Below, piece after piece: positions 45,306 to 54,914 of a stretch of 64,000 nt of DNA; the first letter of the stretch is position 1, and every line of letters begins with the position of its first letter. A program made the position numbers and the translations under genes. The DNA lies in NCBI GenBank assembly GCA_002839765.1, contig PGYR01000001.1:124001-188000 (forward strand), in the 5' to 3' direction. This stretch comes from Ignavibacteriae bacterium HGW-Ignavibacteriae-4. Lineage in GTDB: Bacteria > Bacteroidota > Ignavibacteria > Kapaibacteriales > UBA2268. Under the pieces are notes generated by a model, which saw only the letters and a list, made by a program, of their open reading frames with translations, searched no databases and had not been told where the DNA came from.

Positions 45306-46682
45306 ATGAAAGAAGTATTAGGATATATAGATGATAATAATGATAAATTTTTAGGTGAATTGGTTGAATTTTTGAAATTCCCTTCAGTCTCAACTAGGGA
45401 GAGAAACAAAAAAGACGTTTTGGATTGTGCTAATTGGCTGAAAGATAATATTATAAGTTCTGGATTCGAGACAGTAGAAGTTATAGAAACTTCAGGCCAT
45501 CCAATTGTTTATGCGGAATGGTTAGGAGCTGGAGCAGATGCACCTACAGTTCTAATATATGGACATTATGATGTTCAGCCAGAAGACCCAATTAACTTAT
45601 GGAAATCTCCACCATTTGAGCCAACAGTAAGAGATGGAAAACTTTATGGACGTGGTACTGCTGATGACAAGGGGCAGGTATTTGCTCACGTTAAAGGTGC
45701 AGAATCACACTTTAAGAAAAATGGTAAGTTACCAGTAAATGTGAAGCTATTAATTGAAGGGGAAGAGGAGTCTGGTAGTACTGCTTTGATGGAGTTCTTG
45801 CCAAAGAACGCAGATAAGTTAAAATGTGATACTATTCTAATTTCTGATACTTCTTGGTTCGCTGATGAAATTCCTTCTATAGTTTATAGTTTGAGAGGGA
45901 TTGCAGTAATTGAAATGACATTAACTGGTCCTAATAGAGATTTGCACTCAGGTCAATATGGTGGTGCTGTTCCTAATCCAGCTAATGAGTTATGTAAATT
46001 AATAGCTAAGTTACATGATGAAGATGGAAAAGTAACTATCAAGGATTTCTACACAAATGTTGTTGAACTTGGAGCCGAAGAAACAAAAGCATTAGAATCA
46101 CTACCTTTTAACGAAAAAGATTATACTGAAGAACTAGGATTGAATGGATTGACAGGAGAAAAAGGTTATTCAACTGTTCTAAGAGCTTCGTCAAGACCGA
46201 CACTTGACATAAATGGTATGTTCAGTGGATATACTGATGAAGGACATAAGTCAATCATACCTTCTTCCGCTACAGCAAAAATATCAATGAGATTAGTGCC
46301 GGATCAGACTTGGCAGGAAATCACTGATAAAGCAATTAGTCATATCAAATCATTAGTTCCAGATTTTATGCATGTTGAAATACATGGTCACCATGGTGGA
46401 AATCCAGTAATCGCTGCAATTGATAGCCCAGGTGTAAAAGCTGCATCAATTGCATTAGAGACAGCTTTCGGATTCAAATCAGTTAATATGAGAGAAGGTG
46501 GATCTATTCCAATTGTAGAGATGTTCCAAGCTGAACTAAAAGCTCCGGCTGTGTTAATGGGACTTGGGTTAGATGGAGATAATATCCACTCACCAAATGA
46601 GAAATTTAATCTCAGCCATTATTTTGGTGGTATTAAAGCTTCGGCACTCTTCTTGGAAGAATTTGCTAAAGTATCTAAATAA
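45306..46682 (+). CDS. M20-family dipeptidase
   Basis: 458 residues of the M20 metallopeptidase family. Zinc-binding motif YGHYDVQPEDPINLW, the bridging Asp in GRGTADDKGQ, Glu pair in EGEEESGS, a dimerisation domain insertion, and a late His in NIHSPNEKF. The closest relatives are CNDP-type dipeptidases/beta-Ala-Xaa peptidases. It is cytoplasmic as no signal is seen. It is divergent from the hydratase gene and ends at its own terminator, so its position between carboxylase genes may be accidental, or it may supply amino acids to them. Confidence 0.9.
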   Translation: MKEVLGYIDDNNDKFLGELVEFLKFPSVSTRERNKKDVLDCANWLKDNIISSGFETVEVIETSGHPIVYAEWLGAGADAPTVLIYGHYDVQPEDPINLWKSPPFEPTVRDGKLYGRGTADDKGQVFAHVKGAESHFKKNGKLPVNVKLLIEGEEESGSTALMEFLPKNADKLKCDTILISDTSWFADEIPSIVYSLRGIAVIEMTLTGPNRDLHSGQYGGAVPNPANELCKLIAKLHDEDGKVTIKDFYTNVVELGAEETKALESLPFNEKDYTEELGLNGLTGEKGYSTVLRASSRPTLDINGMFSGYTDEGHKSIIPSSATAKISMRLVPDQTWQEITDKAISHIKSLVPDFMHVEIHGHHGGNPVIAAIDSPGVKAASIALETAFGFKSVNMREGGSIPIVEMFQAELKAPAVLMGLGLDGDNIHSPNEKFNLSHYFGGIKASALFLEEFAKVSK

Positions 46683-46710
46683 CTAGAAATATATATTCAA
46701 TTTATTTTTT

Positions 46711-46741
46711 AAATGCCCCTATTTTGAGGGCATTTTTTTTT
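46711..46741 (+). terminator. Intrinsic terminator of the M20 dipeptidase gene
   Basis: Stem AAATGCCC (46711-46718) with GGGCATTT (46728-46735), loop of nine bases, then T-run through 46740. It lies 29 bases after the stop codon. Confidence 0.85.
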
Positions 46742-46827
46742 GTCTAATAAAAAATAGAATTACAAATTATTCAATATTATTCTTATATTTATAATCTTAC
46801 TAGAAACCCAATTAAATAGAATGTAAT

Positions 46828-48435
46828 ATGAAAAGAATCAAATCTAAAATCTCAACAAGCTCACCAGATTACAAAGAGAATTACGAGTACAATACGCAGT
46901 TATTAGACCAACTAAAAACTCGTTTTGCAGAAATCAAATTAGGTGGACCTGAGCGTAGTAGAATAAAGCATACCGATAGAGGTAAGTTATTAGTTAGAGA
47001 TAGAATAAAGAAATTATGTGATAAGAACACTCCTTTTCTTGAGATAGGTGGATTTGCAGCTTATGATTTGTACGATAATATGGCTCCTTCTGCTGGTATG
47101 GTAGCTGGTATTGGTATTATCAAAGGTGTAGAGTGTATGATAGTTGCTAATGATGCTACAGTTAAGGGTGGTACATATTTCCCGATGACTATCAAAAAGC
47201 ATATCCGTGCACAACAAATTGCAATGAAAAATCATCTTCCTTGTATTTACCTTGTAGATTCAGGTGGAATATTTTTACCATTCCAATCCGAGACCTTTGC
47301 TGATAAAGAGCATTTCGGAAATATATTCTATAATCAAGCTCAAATGTCGAAAATGAGAATACCACAGATTGCAGTAGTTATGGGATCTTGCACAGCTGGC
47401 GGTGCTTATGTTCCGGCAATGAGCGATGAGACTATAATGGTACGTAACCAAGCTACAATATTCATTGGTGGACCGCCATTAGTAAAAGCAGCAACTGGCG
47501 AAGAAGTTACAGCTGAGGAATTAGGTGGGGCAGAGGTTCACACTAAAATATCTGGTGTTGCTGACCATCTTGCTGAGAATGATGACCATGCACTTCAAAT
47601 AGCACGAAATATAGTCGAAAACTTTGATGAACGTACGAAATTCCATATCAAACGAGATAAAATTGAAGAGCCATATTATGATATGAATGAACTATATGGA
47701 ATTATTCCAAAAAATATCAGAACTCCGTTTGACATTAGAGAAGTAATAGCAAGAGTAGTTGATGGTAGTCGATTCCAAGAATTTAAAGAAAACTATGGTA
47801 AATCATTGGTTACTGGATTTGCTAGGATAATGGGTTATCCTGTTGGTATTATAGCGAATAATGGTGTTCTATTTTCCGAATCTAGCTTGAAAGGTGCACA
47901 CTTTATTGAGTTATGCTGTGTAAGAAAGATACCATTATTATTCATGCAGAATATCACTGGTTTTATGGTAGGGAAGAAATATGAACATGGTGGAATAGCA
48001 AGGGATGGTGCTAAGTTAGTTCATGCCGTCGCAAATGCCAACGTACCTAAAATGACTATGATTGTAGCAGGGAGTTATGGAGCTGGTAATTATGCTATGT
48101 GTGGTCGTGGATATGACCCAAATTTCCTTTGGATGTGGCCTACAGGTAAAATATCGGTTATGGGTGGCGAGCAAGCCGCAGGTGTACTTACAGATGTTAA
48201 AATTAAACAACTAGAAAAATCAGGAAAGAAATTATCTGAAGAAGAGATAAATGCCATAAAGCAACCAATTATTGATTTATATGAAGCCCAAGCAACTCCA
48301 TATTATTCTTCTGCTCGACTATGGGATGATGGAATAATTGATCCAATTGATACTCGTAATATTATAGCAATGAATATTTCTATCTCTTTGAATAAAGATA
48401 TTGAAGACCATCAATTTGGTGTATTTAGGATGTAA
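46828..48435 (+). CDS. Acyl-CoA carboxylase carboxyltransferase (methylcrotonyl-CoA carboxylase beta type)
   Basis: 535 residues with N- and C-terminal crotonase-like carboxyltransferase domains. The phrases [33 protein letters not shown] and [16 protein letters not shown] are diagnostic of MccB/geranyl-CoA carboxylase rather than propionyl-CoA carboxylase. The C-terminal half has [22 protein letters not shown]. It transfers CO2 from biotin to 3-methylcrotonyl-CoA. Its partner subunits are divergently encoded at 42399-44383. Confidence 0.93.
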   Translation: MKRIKSKISTSSPDYKENYEYNTQLLDQLKTRFAEIKLGGPERSRIKHTDRGKLLVRDRIKKLCDKNTPFLEIGGFAAYDLYDNMAPSAGMVAGIGIIKGVECMIVANDATVKGGTYFPMTIKKHIRAQQIAMKNHLPCIYLVDSGGIFLPFQSETFADKEHFGNIFYNQAQMSKMRIPQIAVVMGSCTAGGAYVPAMSDETIMVRNQATIFIGGPPLVKAATGEEVTAEELGGAEVHTKISGVADHLAENDDHALQIARNIVENFDERTKFHIKRDKIEEPYYDMNELYGIIPKNIRTPFDIREVIARVVDGSRFQEFKENYGKSLVTGFARIMGYPVGIIANNGVLFSESSLKGAHFIELCCVRKIPLLFMQNITGFMVGKKYEHGGIARDGAKLVHAVANANVPKMTMIVAGSYGAGNYAMCGRGYDPNFLWMWPTGKISVMGGEQAAGVLTDVKIKQLEKSGKKLSEEEINAIKQPIIDLYEAQATPYYSSARLWDDGIIDPIDTRNIIAMNISISLNKDIEDHQFGVFRM

Positions 48436-48437
48436 GT

Positions 48438-50168
48438 ATGAGAAAAATATTTCTATTATTAGTTCTATTGGTAGGTAGTTTATTTGCTCAGGATATTCCT
48501 AAAGAAAGACTTGCAGATTGGTCAAATGTTGGTGCTCATTCTGACATTGCAAATATCTATGCAGTTGTTGACTTTCTAACATTGAAAAATGAAATGAATC
48601 TTACTGATGATGAAGCCATTGCATATTTATTAGAAAATAAAGTCGCTGGATTCAACAGAATATATTTCAGAAATGGGACTTATAATTTTACTAAGCCTTT
48701 TGTACTTTCCGATAGTACATCCATAGTAGGTGAATCATCTGAATATACAATTCTTGAATTTGATTTAGTTGGTAATTACCATCTTATATCTTCAATTGGA
48801 AAAAATAATAAAGATACAACATTTCTTTCACTTTCTTTAATTACTGGAACCAACTCATTTAGTATTAAAAATCATAATCTTAAAAGTGGCGATATAATCT
48901 ATTTATTCGATGAAGATGGAGAAAAGATAACTTCAGATTGGGCTAAGTATTCTACTGGTCAAATTATTGAAATTGAATCTGTTACTAATGATTTAGTATT
49001 ATTAAACTCGCAGATAAGACGAGATTTTAAATCAGAAGATAATCCAAGAATTGTAACTCTCGATTTGAAAAGAAACATTAATATTTCTAAAATCACAATT
49101 ATTAGGAAGGATCAAACTGAATCACAGACTAGCAATATATATCTGGAATATGTCAAAGACGCTTCTGTATCTTGTGTTAGAAGTTATAACTCTAATTTTG
49201 CTCATATAACAATCGCAAATTCATTGAACTGTCAAGTTACTGGTTCTTACTTCCAAGACGGATTCAACTATGGAGGTGGTGGAAAAGCCTATGGTGTGAT
49301 GCTACAATTTGCTACAAGTGAGTGTTTGGTTTATAATAATCAGTTTAATCATTTACGTCACTCTATGATACTCCAAGCTGGAGCTAATGGTAATGTGTTT
49401 AGTTATAATTATTCAATCGATCCATATTGGACTGATGTATCTTTACCAGCTAATTCCTCAGGTGATTTAGTACTTCATGGAAATTACCCTTATGCAAATC
49501 TCTTTGAAGGCAACACTGTCCAAAATATAATAATTGATGATTCGCATGGTCAGAATGGTCAATATAACACATTCATCAGAAATAGGGCAGAGCTATATGG
49601 TATTTTCATGAACTCAGGAACACCTTCTCCTAATCAGAATTTTATTGGTAATGAAGTCACTAACAGTGGATTTCTTATGGGTAATTATATATTAAGTGGA
49701 GGAGATCATTTCGAATTTGGAAATAATATAAAAGGAAAAACAACTCCTAATAATACTGATGATGTTACACTTAAAAGTCTTTATTTAACTGATAAATTAG
49801 AATATTATAACGTTAGTAATTGGCCTCCAATTGGGTTGCCCAACATAATTAGTAAAAATAAGATCCAAGCTGAACAATCAAATTCTAGCAAATTGTTAAC
49901 GTCATGTGAAAACAGTCTTTCGATTATAGATAACGATTATTCAATATCAAATTACTTAGTTTATCCAAACCCAGTTAATAATATAAAAAAGTTAATAATT
50001 GAATCTGAGTATATTTTCAATGAAGTAAAATTATTTGATTTAAAAGGTAATATATTATTAGATTTAGATTTCAATACTAATAAATTCGAACTAGATGTAT
50101 CTAATTATATGACGGGTATGTACATACTGATGATTAATGATAAGCCGGAAAAAATTATTATCGAATAA
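48438..50168 (+). CDS. Exported right-handed beta-helix protein with type IX sorting domain
   Basis: 576 residues. A signal peptide (RKIFLLLVLLVGSLFAQ) is followed by a pectate-lyase-superfamily type start (DWSNVGAHSDIA) and a parallel beta-helix region rich in Asn and Gly (HITIANSLNCQVTGSYFQDG, NNQFNHLRHSMILQAGANGN). The end LVYPNPVNNIKKLIIE ... MTGMYILMINDKPEKIIIE is a type IX sorting-like domain. Possible polysaccharide-binding or lyase function; no catalytic residues are assigned. It begins two bases after the carboxyltransferase stop and may be co-transcribed with it. The convergent xerD stop follows immediately. Confidence 0.82.
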   Translation: MRKIFLLLVLLVGSLFAQDIPKERLADWSNVGAHSDIANIYAVVDFLTLKNEMNLTDDEAIAYLLENKVAGFNRIYFRNGTYNFTKPFVLSDSTSIVGESSEYTILEFDLVGNYHLISSIGKNNKDTTFLSLSLITGTNSFSIKNHNLKSGDIIYLFDEDGEKITSDWAKYSTGQIIEIESVTNDLVLLNSQIRRDFKSEDNPRIVTLDLKRNINISKITIIRKDQTESQTSNIYLEYVKDASVSCVRSYNSNFAHITIANSLNCQVTGSYFQDGFNYGGGGKAYGVMLQFATSECLVYNNQFNHLRHSMILQAGANGNVFSYNYSIDPYWTDVSLPANSSGDLVLHGNYPYANLFEGNTVQNIIIDDSHGQNGQYNTFIRNRAELYGIFMNSGTPSPNQNFIGNEVTNSGFLMGNYILSGGDHFEFGNNIKGKTTPNNTDDVTLKSLYLTDKLEYYNVSNWPPIGLPNIISKNKIQAEQSNSSKLLTSCENSLSIIDNDYSISNYLVYPNPVNNIKKLIIESEYIFNEVKLFDLKGNILLDLDFNTNKFELDVSNYMTGMYILMINDKPEKIIIE

Positions 50169-51092
50169 TTACGCTCTTGGATGGAAACTGTTGTGAATTT
50201 CTTTTAGATATTGATTATCTATATGTGTGTATATTTGTGTAGTCGAAATATCTGAATGCCCCAACATTTCTTGAACCGATCTAAGGTCTGCACCGCCTTC
50301 AAGTAGATGCGTTGCGAAAGAATGTCTAAATGTATGTGGATGTACATTCTTCTCAATGTTCGTCATTTTTACATACTTGTCAATTATCTTCCATATTCCC
50401 ATTCGGCTTAATTTCCCTCCTCTAGAATTCAAAAATAATTCCTCAGCATGTTTATTGGAATTCTTAATATGGAATCGAACTTCTGATAAGTATTGTTTTA
50501 TAAATTGCAAGGCACTCGAACCAATAGGAACAATCCTCTCTTTCGAACCTTTACCAAACACTCTAATTATACCCTCATCAAACAGTATATCACGCTCCTT
50601 AACTCCAGTTAACTCCGAGACACGTAGTCCAGAGGCGTAAAGTGTTTCTAGCATAGCTCTATCTCTTATACCTAGATGAGTATGGATATCAATGGAATCT
50701 AATATCAATGATATTTCGTGGAATGATAGTACTTCTGGAATTTTTCTGCTTGATTTTGGTAAATCAAGTTTCTCTGTTTTATTGTCGGGTATAATTTTTT
50801 TATAATTAAGATATTTGAATAATTCTCTAATTGCAGATAGATATCTAGCTCTCGAAGAGTTATTTAACCCTAATTCATATAACTGATTAAAGAAATTTTC
50901 TAATAATTCAAGAGATATTTCTTGATAATAAGACACACCATTATCATAAGTGAATTCTATTAATCTTGTTAAGTCATTATTATAGGATAATATTGTATTT
51001 TCGGCCAACCCCTTTTCTAATTCTATATAGTACAAGAAAGCTTTAAGATGCTTTGTTAGACTTATTGGCAATTCTTGTTTATTAGACTTCAT
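50169..51092 (-). CDS. xerD: Tyrosine recombinase XerD/XerC
   Basis: 307 residues from ATG at 51092; an upstream TTG at 51152 would add 20 residues inside the HD gene. The N-terminal SAM-like domain (HLKAFLYYIELEKGLAENTI) is followed by the catalytic set: Arg in LYASGLRVSELTGV, Lys in VFGKGSKERIVP, His-x2-Arg in HPHTFRHSFATHLLEGG, His in GHSDISTTQ, and the nucleophile Tyr in IYTH. It resolves chromosome dimers at dif, although this cannot be separated from other integrases by sequence alone. It overlaps the upstream HD gene by 11 bases. Confidence 0.92.
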   Translation of the reverse strand: MKSNKQELPISLTKHLKAFLYYIELEKGLAENTILSYNNDLTRLIEFTYDNGVSYYQEISLELLENFFNQLYELGLNNSSRARYLSAIRELFKYLNYKKIIPDNKTEKLDLPKSSRKIPEVLSFHEISLILDSIDIHTHLGIRDRAMLETLYASGLRVSELTGVKERDILFDEGIIRVFGKGSKERIVPIGSSALQFIKQYLSEVRFHIKNSNKHAEELFLNSRGGKLSRMGIWKIIDKYVKMTNIEKNVHPHTFRHSFATHLLEGGADLRSVQEMLGHSDISTTQIYTHIDNQYLKEIHNSFHPRA

Positions 51093-53271
51093 AATCCGTC
51101 TTGATAGATTTTGGTGCTTCTTTATATTGAATTCTTTTGTGCCCCATACCAATTAGGTTTTTAACAATTGTAAATTTAACAGTTTGTAAATCTTTCACTG
51201 ATATACCAGAATCATCAAATTGTCCATCTGAGATTCTATCCAATATCACTTTCTGTAAAATTGCATCTAGTTCATCACTTGTATAATTTCTAACGTGTGA
51301 TATAGCTTCTGCAGTATCACAAAGCATTATTAAGGCGGCTTCTCTAGTCTTTGGTTTTGGTCCTGGATATCTATAGTCCTCTTCCAATATTTTAGTAGTG
51401 TCTTCTGCTTGATCTATAGCTTTATTATAAAAATACTGAACTAATGTTGTTCCATGATGCATTAATATAACATCAATCATCCTATTTGGCAGTTTGTATT
51501 GCTTAGCTAACTCAACTCCGTAATTAACATGGTCAATTATGATTTTAGCACTCTTTTTGGGTGGCATTTGATCATGCTTATTTCCAATATCAATTTGATT
51601 TTCTACGAAATATTCTGGTTTTTTCATTTTGCCGATATCGTGAAATAAACTACTAACCTTACAATATACTGGATTAGCTCCTATTGCAATAGCAGACCTT
51701 TCAGCTAACATTGCCACATTCAAACTATGTTGATAAGTACCAGGTGCTATATCACTCATTTTTTTCAATAAGGGATGATCTGGATTATCATATTCTTTTA
51801 ATTGTAAATCGGTTGAGAAGTTCGAGAATCTCTCCAATATAAATATCAACCCGAAGGTAATAAGAGGGGAGAGGATTGAGTTAGCAGAAATAATTATAGA
51901 ATTATTCAGAAGTTCAGTCAGGTTTGAAGATCTTTCAAAATAAAATACAACCAACGGAAATGCATATCCTAAAAATATAAAAAATATAGATTTAAACATC
52001 TGAGTTCTATTTTGTATATCTCTAACCGTATATGATGCAACTGCACCTGCAAACAAATGTAGCAATGCTGTAGTGTAATCGTTACCTCTAACACCCGCGA
52101 CCAAAAGTGCAAGTGTAACCGTGAAGTAAAACGCTGTACGGGAATCGAAAATAATTGCAGCCATCATTGAAAAAGCAGGTATAAATATCAAGTATTCTAT
52201 ACTAAAGGTAGTATTAATTTCTAATGAAAGCCATGATAATAAAGCAGTTGAAATAAATATCAGACAAAGAATTATTAATTGGAAATTATCTGTGAAAATT
52301 CTGTTTCTGATATTCTTCAAATAAAAGACTAATAAAAGTAAGATAAGTAATGCGTGGCCTAAGCTACCTAATAATAGAAAAATTGAATTTCCTTTTTCTT
52401 CAGATGCATCAATTGAACTAAAATAAGATTTAAGAACTCTTACTTGTTTCTCTGAAAGTCTATCATTCTTCCTAACTAAAACTTGCCCTTTACTTATTAT
52501 TTCTTCGTTCTTCGGTACATTATTAACAGCTAGTTTAACCCTCTCATTAGTTAGATTAGAAGAGAATATCAAATTAGGTTGAACGAATTTTATAACTTGT
52601 GAACTCAAATCACTATTAATCTGTTCATTTACATTAGATTTAAGTATATTTTTAATCTTTAGTTCAATATCTTCGATTTGATAAACATTATCAAAGTTCA
52701 ATATAGTTTGTTCATTTTTATCATTTACTACATGCAGAGATGTATTATTAAAATCTGATTTGTTTTTATCTAAAATCCCTTTTGAATAGTAATTAGTTAA
52801 ATCATCTTTTATCTTTCTTTTTAGTCTAGTTTGATTTTCACTAAATTCCTTCTTAATTTTTTCATCATAATTATAGTTCTTAAATACGTAACTAGTATCT
52901 ATGATTAACAATATTTCTTGAATTACCCTCTCATCTGTCCCTTTGATTACTTTAAAGTTTGGTAGAACTTCTGATTTAATATTCTCTATTTCTAGGTTAT
53001 ATTTCTTTCTACTTTTTAAAAGTGGAAATGTATTTTCGGCAACTAAGGCTTTACTATTCCAAAGTTGACCTTCAGTTATATTCTGACCAGCACCATTGAA
53101 TAAATCAGTACCCAAATGATATGAAAAAAAGAATGTGGTAATAATAAGTGTTAACGATAATATTATGTATCTAATAAGTTTAGATTTACGTAGATAATTA
53201 TCATTCTCAACAGAACGAAATGCATCTTGTATATTTAGTTTATCAAATAATGTTTGATTTTGATTTGACAT
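51082..53271 (-). CDS. PgpH-like 7TM-HD phosphodiesterase
   Basis: 729 residues. A membrane helix near 33-50, an extracytoplasmic 7TMR-HDED domain (about 70-295), a block of seven or so membrane helices (about 300-470), and a cytoplasmic HD domain (GTYQHSLNVAMLAERSA, SSLFHDIGKMKKPEYFVENQ, DHVNYGVELAKQYKLP, MHHGTTLVQYFY). This is the layout of PgpH, which hydrolyses the second messenger c-di-AMP. No c-di-AMP cyclase is in the window. It overlaps xerD by 11 bases. Confidence 0.9.
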   Translation of the reverse strand: MSNQNQTLFDKLNIQDAFRSVENDNYLRKSKLIRYIILSLTLIITTFFFSYHLGTDLFNGAGQNITEGQLWNSKALVAENTFPLLKSRKKYNLEIENIKSEVLPNFKVIKGTDERVIQEILLIIDTSYVFKNYNYDEKIKKEFSENQTRLKRKIKDDLTNYYSKGILDKNKSDFNNTSLHVVNDKNEQTILNFDNVYQIEDIELKIKNILKSNVNEQINSDLSSQVIKFVQPNLIFSSNLTNERVKLAVNNVPKNEEIISKGQVLVRKNDRLSEKQVRVLKSYFSSIDASEEKGNSIFLLLGSLGHALLILLLLVFYLKNIRNRIFTDNFQLIILCLIFISTALLSWLSLEINTTFSIEYLIFIPAFSMMAAIIFDSRTAFYFTVTLALLVAGVRGNDYTTALLHLFAGAVASYTVRDIQNRTQMFKSIFFIFLGYAFPLVVFYFERSSNLTELLNNSIIISANSILSPLITFGLIFILERFSNFSTDLQLKEYDNPDHPLLKKMSDIAPGTYQHSLNVAMLAERSAIAIGANPVYCKVSSLFHDIGKMKKPEYFVENQIDIGNKHDQMPPKKSAKIIIDHVNYGVELAKQYKLPNRMIDVILMHHGTTLVQYFYNKAIDQAEDTTKILEEDYRYPGPKPKTREAALIMLCDTAEAISHVRNYTSDELDAILQKVILDRISDGQFDDSGISVKDLQTVKFTIVKNLIGMGHKRIQYKEAPKSIKTDYEV

Positions 53272-53339
53272 ATAATTATTTGTACAATTTGTTGAATAAC
53301 AATAATAATAAAACTGTATTTAAAAAATAAATTATTAGT

Positions 53340-54503
53340 TTGATTTTTTTACAAAACAATAATGAAAAATTGTTCGAATTAATAAAAGAAGATACGAAAT
53401 CTAAAGCAAGAATTGGAAAATTAATTACAGATAATTCAGTAATTGACACTCCTGTTTTTATGCCAGTTGGTACTGTTGGCACTGTGAAGGCAGTTGATCA
53501 ACGAATAATCAAAGAGGAATTTGATTATAGAATAATATTAGGCAATACTTATCATTTGTATTTACGACCGGGTATGGAAGTAATTTCCCATTATGGAGGA
53601 TTGCATAAATTCATGAATTGGGATAGGTCTATATTAACCGATAGTGGAGGATTCCAAGTCTTTTCACTTCAAGATATAAGACATATTTCAGATGAAGGAG
53701 TAGAATTCAAATCTCATATTGATGGTTCTAAACATTACTTTACTCCAGCAAAAGTTGTTGAAATCCAAAAAACTCTAGGTTCAGATATATGTATGGTATT
53801 AGACGAATGTGTCGAATACCCCGCAGAAAGAAGCTATGTCGAAAAATCAATGAAATTATCTTTGAAATGGGCACAAGATTCAAAAAATGAATTTGAATTA
53901 CAGAAACAAAGATATAATCATAAACAATTCTTATTTGGCATAGGTCAAGGTGGGATGGAAAAAGATCTCCGAATTGAATATTGTAAGAGAATGACAGATA
54001 TGGATTTCGATGGAAATGCAATTGGTGGTTTATCTGTAGGTGAGGATGCTGATGTTATGTATGAAATGACTGATATTTGTACAGATAATCTACCAAAGAA
54101 TAAACCTAGGTACCTTATGGGAGTTGGGAAACCTGAGAATATACTTGAATGTATTGAGCGAGGAGTAGATATGTTCGATTGTGTATTGCCTACTAGAAAT
54201 GCTAGAAATGGACAGTTATTTACAACTACAGGAGTTGTGAATATTAGAAATTCAAAGTATATAATGGATGATAATCCAATAGATTCTGGTTTGAATTGTT
54301 ATTCAAGTAATAATTATTCTAAAGGATATTTAAGGCATCTAATAAAGACAAATGAAATATTAGGGAATGTAATTGCTTCACAACAAAATCTTGTATTTTA
54401 CAAATGGTTAGTTGACCAAGCAAGAGAACATATTCAAAAAGGTGACTTTATTGAATGGAAAAATTATTACTTAAGCAATTATTATAGTAAATTTGAAAAA
54501 TAA
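53340..54503 (+). CDS. tgt: tRNA-guanine transglycosylase (zinc-ligand-poor)
   Basis: 387 residues. It exchanges guanine 34 for a queuine precursor in GUN-anticodon tRNAs. Seen: DTPVFMPVGTVGTVKAV, LGNTYHLYLRPG, the catalytic Asp in LTDSGGFQVFSL, GIGQGGM, IGGLSVGE, RYLMGVGKPENILE and the second Asp in DMFDCVLPTRNARNG. The usual zinc site CxCxxC...H reads LNCYSSNNYSKGYLRHL (Cys320 kept, the first and third cysteines replaced by Leu and Ser). The start is TTG at 53340 or TTG at 53370; the latter gives a canonical FELIKED start. Confidence 0.93.
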   Translation: MIFLQNNNEKLFELIKEDTKSKARIGKLITDNSVIDTPVFMPVGTVGTVKAVDQRIIKEEFDYRIILGNTYHLYLRPGMEVISHYGGLHKFMNWDRSILTDSGGFQVFSLQDIRHISDEGVEFKSHIDGSKHYFTPAKVVEIQKTLGSDICMVLDECVEYPAERSYVEKSMKLSLKWAQDSKNEFELQKQRYNHKQFLFGIGQGGMEKDLRIEYCKRMTDMDFDGNAIGGLSVGEDADVMYEMTDICTDNLPKNKPRYLMGVGKPENILECIERGVDMFDCVLPTRNARNGQLFTTTGVVNIRNSKYIMDDNPIDSGLNCYSSNNYSKGYLRHLIKTNEILGNVIASQQNLVFYKWLVDQAREHIQKGDFIEWKNYYLSNYYSKFEK

Positions 54504-54536
54504 AAATTAAATAATTAGAAAAAAAGGTTCAGAAAA

Positions 54537-54842
54537 ATGATTAAAACTTTATTTGCAATGGCTCCAGGTGCTGGACAAGGTGGTGGAGATTCAATGTGGT
54601 CTATGTTAATTTTCTTTGGTGCTATGTTCGCTATAATGTATTTCTTGATGATACGTCCTCAGAAAAAGAAACAGCAAGAACACAAAAAAATGATAGATGG
54701 TATCAAAAAAGGTGATAAAGTAATAACATCAACTGGAATACATGGTACAGTAACAGATGTTAATGAAGATACATTCTTAGTTCAAATTGCTGACAACGTA
54801 CAAGTAAGATTTGAAAAAGCTGCAGTTTCTGCAATAAAATAG
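54537..54842 (+). CDS. yajC: Preprotein translocase accessory subunit YajC
   Basis: 101 residues with one membrane helix (MWSMLIFFGAMFAIMYFLM), then RPQKKKQQEHKKMIDGIKKGDKVITSTGIHG and a small beta domain (VQIADNVQVRFEKAAVSAI). This is the typical YajC, a partner of SecDF, placed after tgt as in many bacteria. A long perfect terminator follows. Confidence 0.95.
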   Translation: MIKTLFAMAPGAGQGGGDSMWSMLIFFGAMFAIMYFLMIRPQKKKQQEHKKMIDGIKKGDKVITSTGIHGTVTDVNEDTFLVQIADNVQVRFEKAAVSAIK

Positions 54843-54867
54843 TTAGTTTAATAGAATAATTAAGATT

Positions 54868-54904
54868 AATCTTTCATCTTTTTAAAAAGATGAAAGATTT
54901 TTTA
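54868..54904 (+). terminator. Intrinsic terminator of yajC
   Basis: A 16-bp perfect inverted repeat with no unpaired centre (AATCTTTCATCTTTTT at 54868-54883 and its complement at 54884-54899), followed by T to 54903. It is close to the ribBA start (54915) and may double as an attenuator-like spacer, although no riboswitch is seen. Confidence 0.85.
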
Positions 54905-54914
54905 TAGGTGGTAT

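Noticed and set aside
50169-51092. Phage or integrative-element integrase
   Set aside because: Length, housekeeping neighbours and the absence of att-like repeats or mobile genes fit a XerD/XerC chromosome-dimer recombinase better.
54843-54914. FMN riboswitch in front of ribBA
   Set aside because: The space is only 72 bases and is mostly taken up by the yajC terminator; the conserved RFN motif (AGGGNNNNNTGAA-type) is not present.
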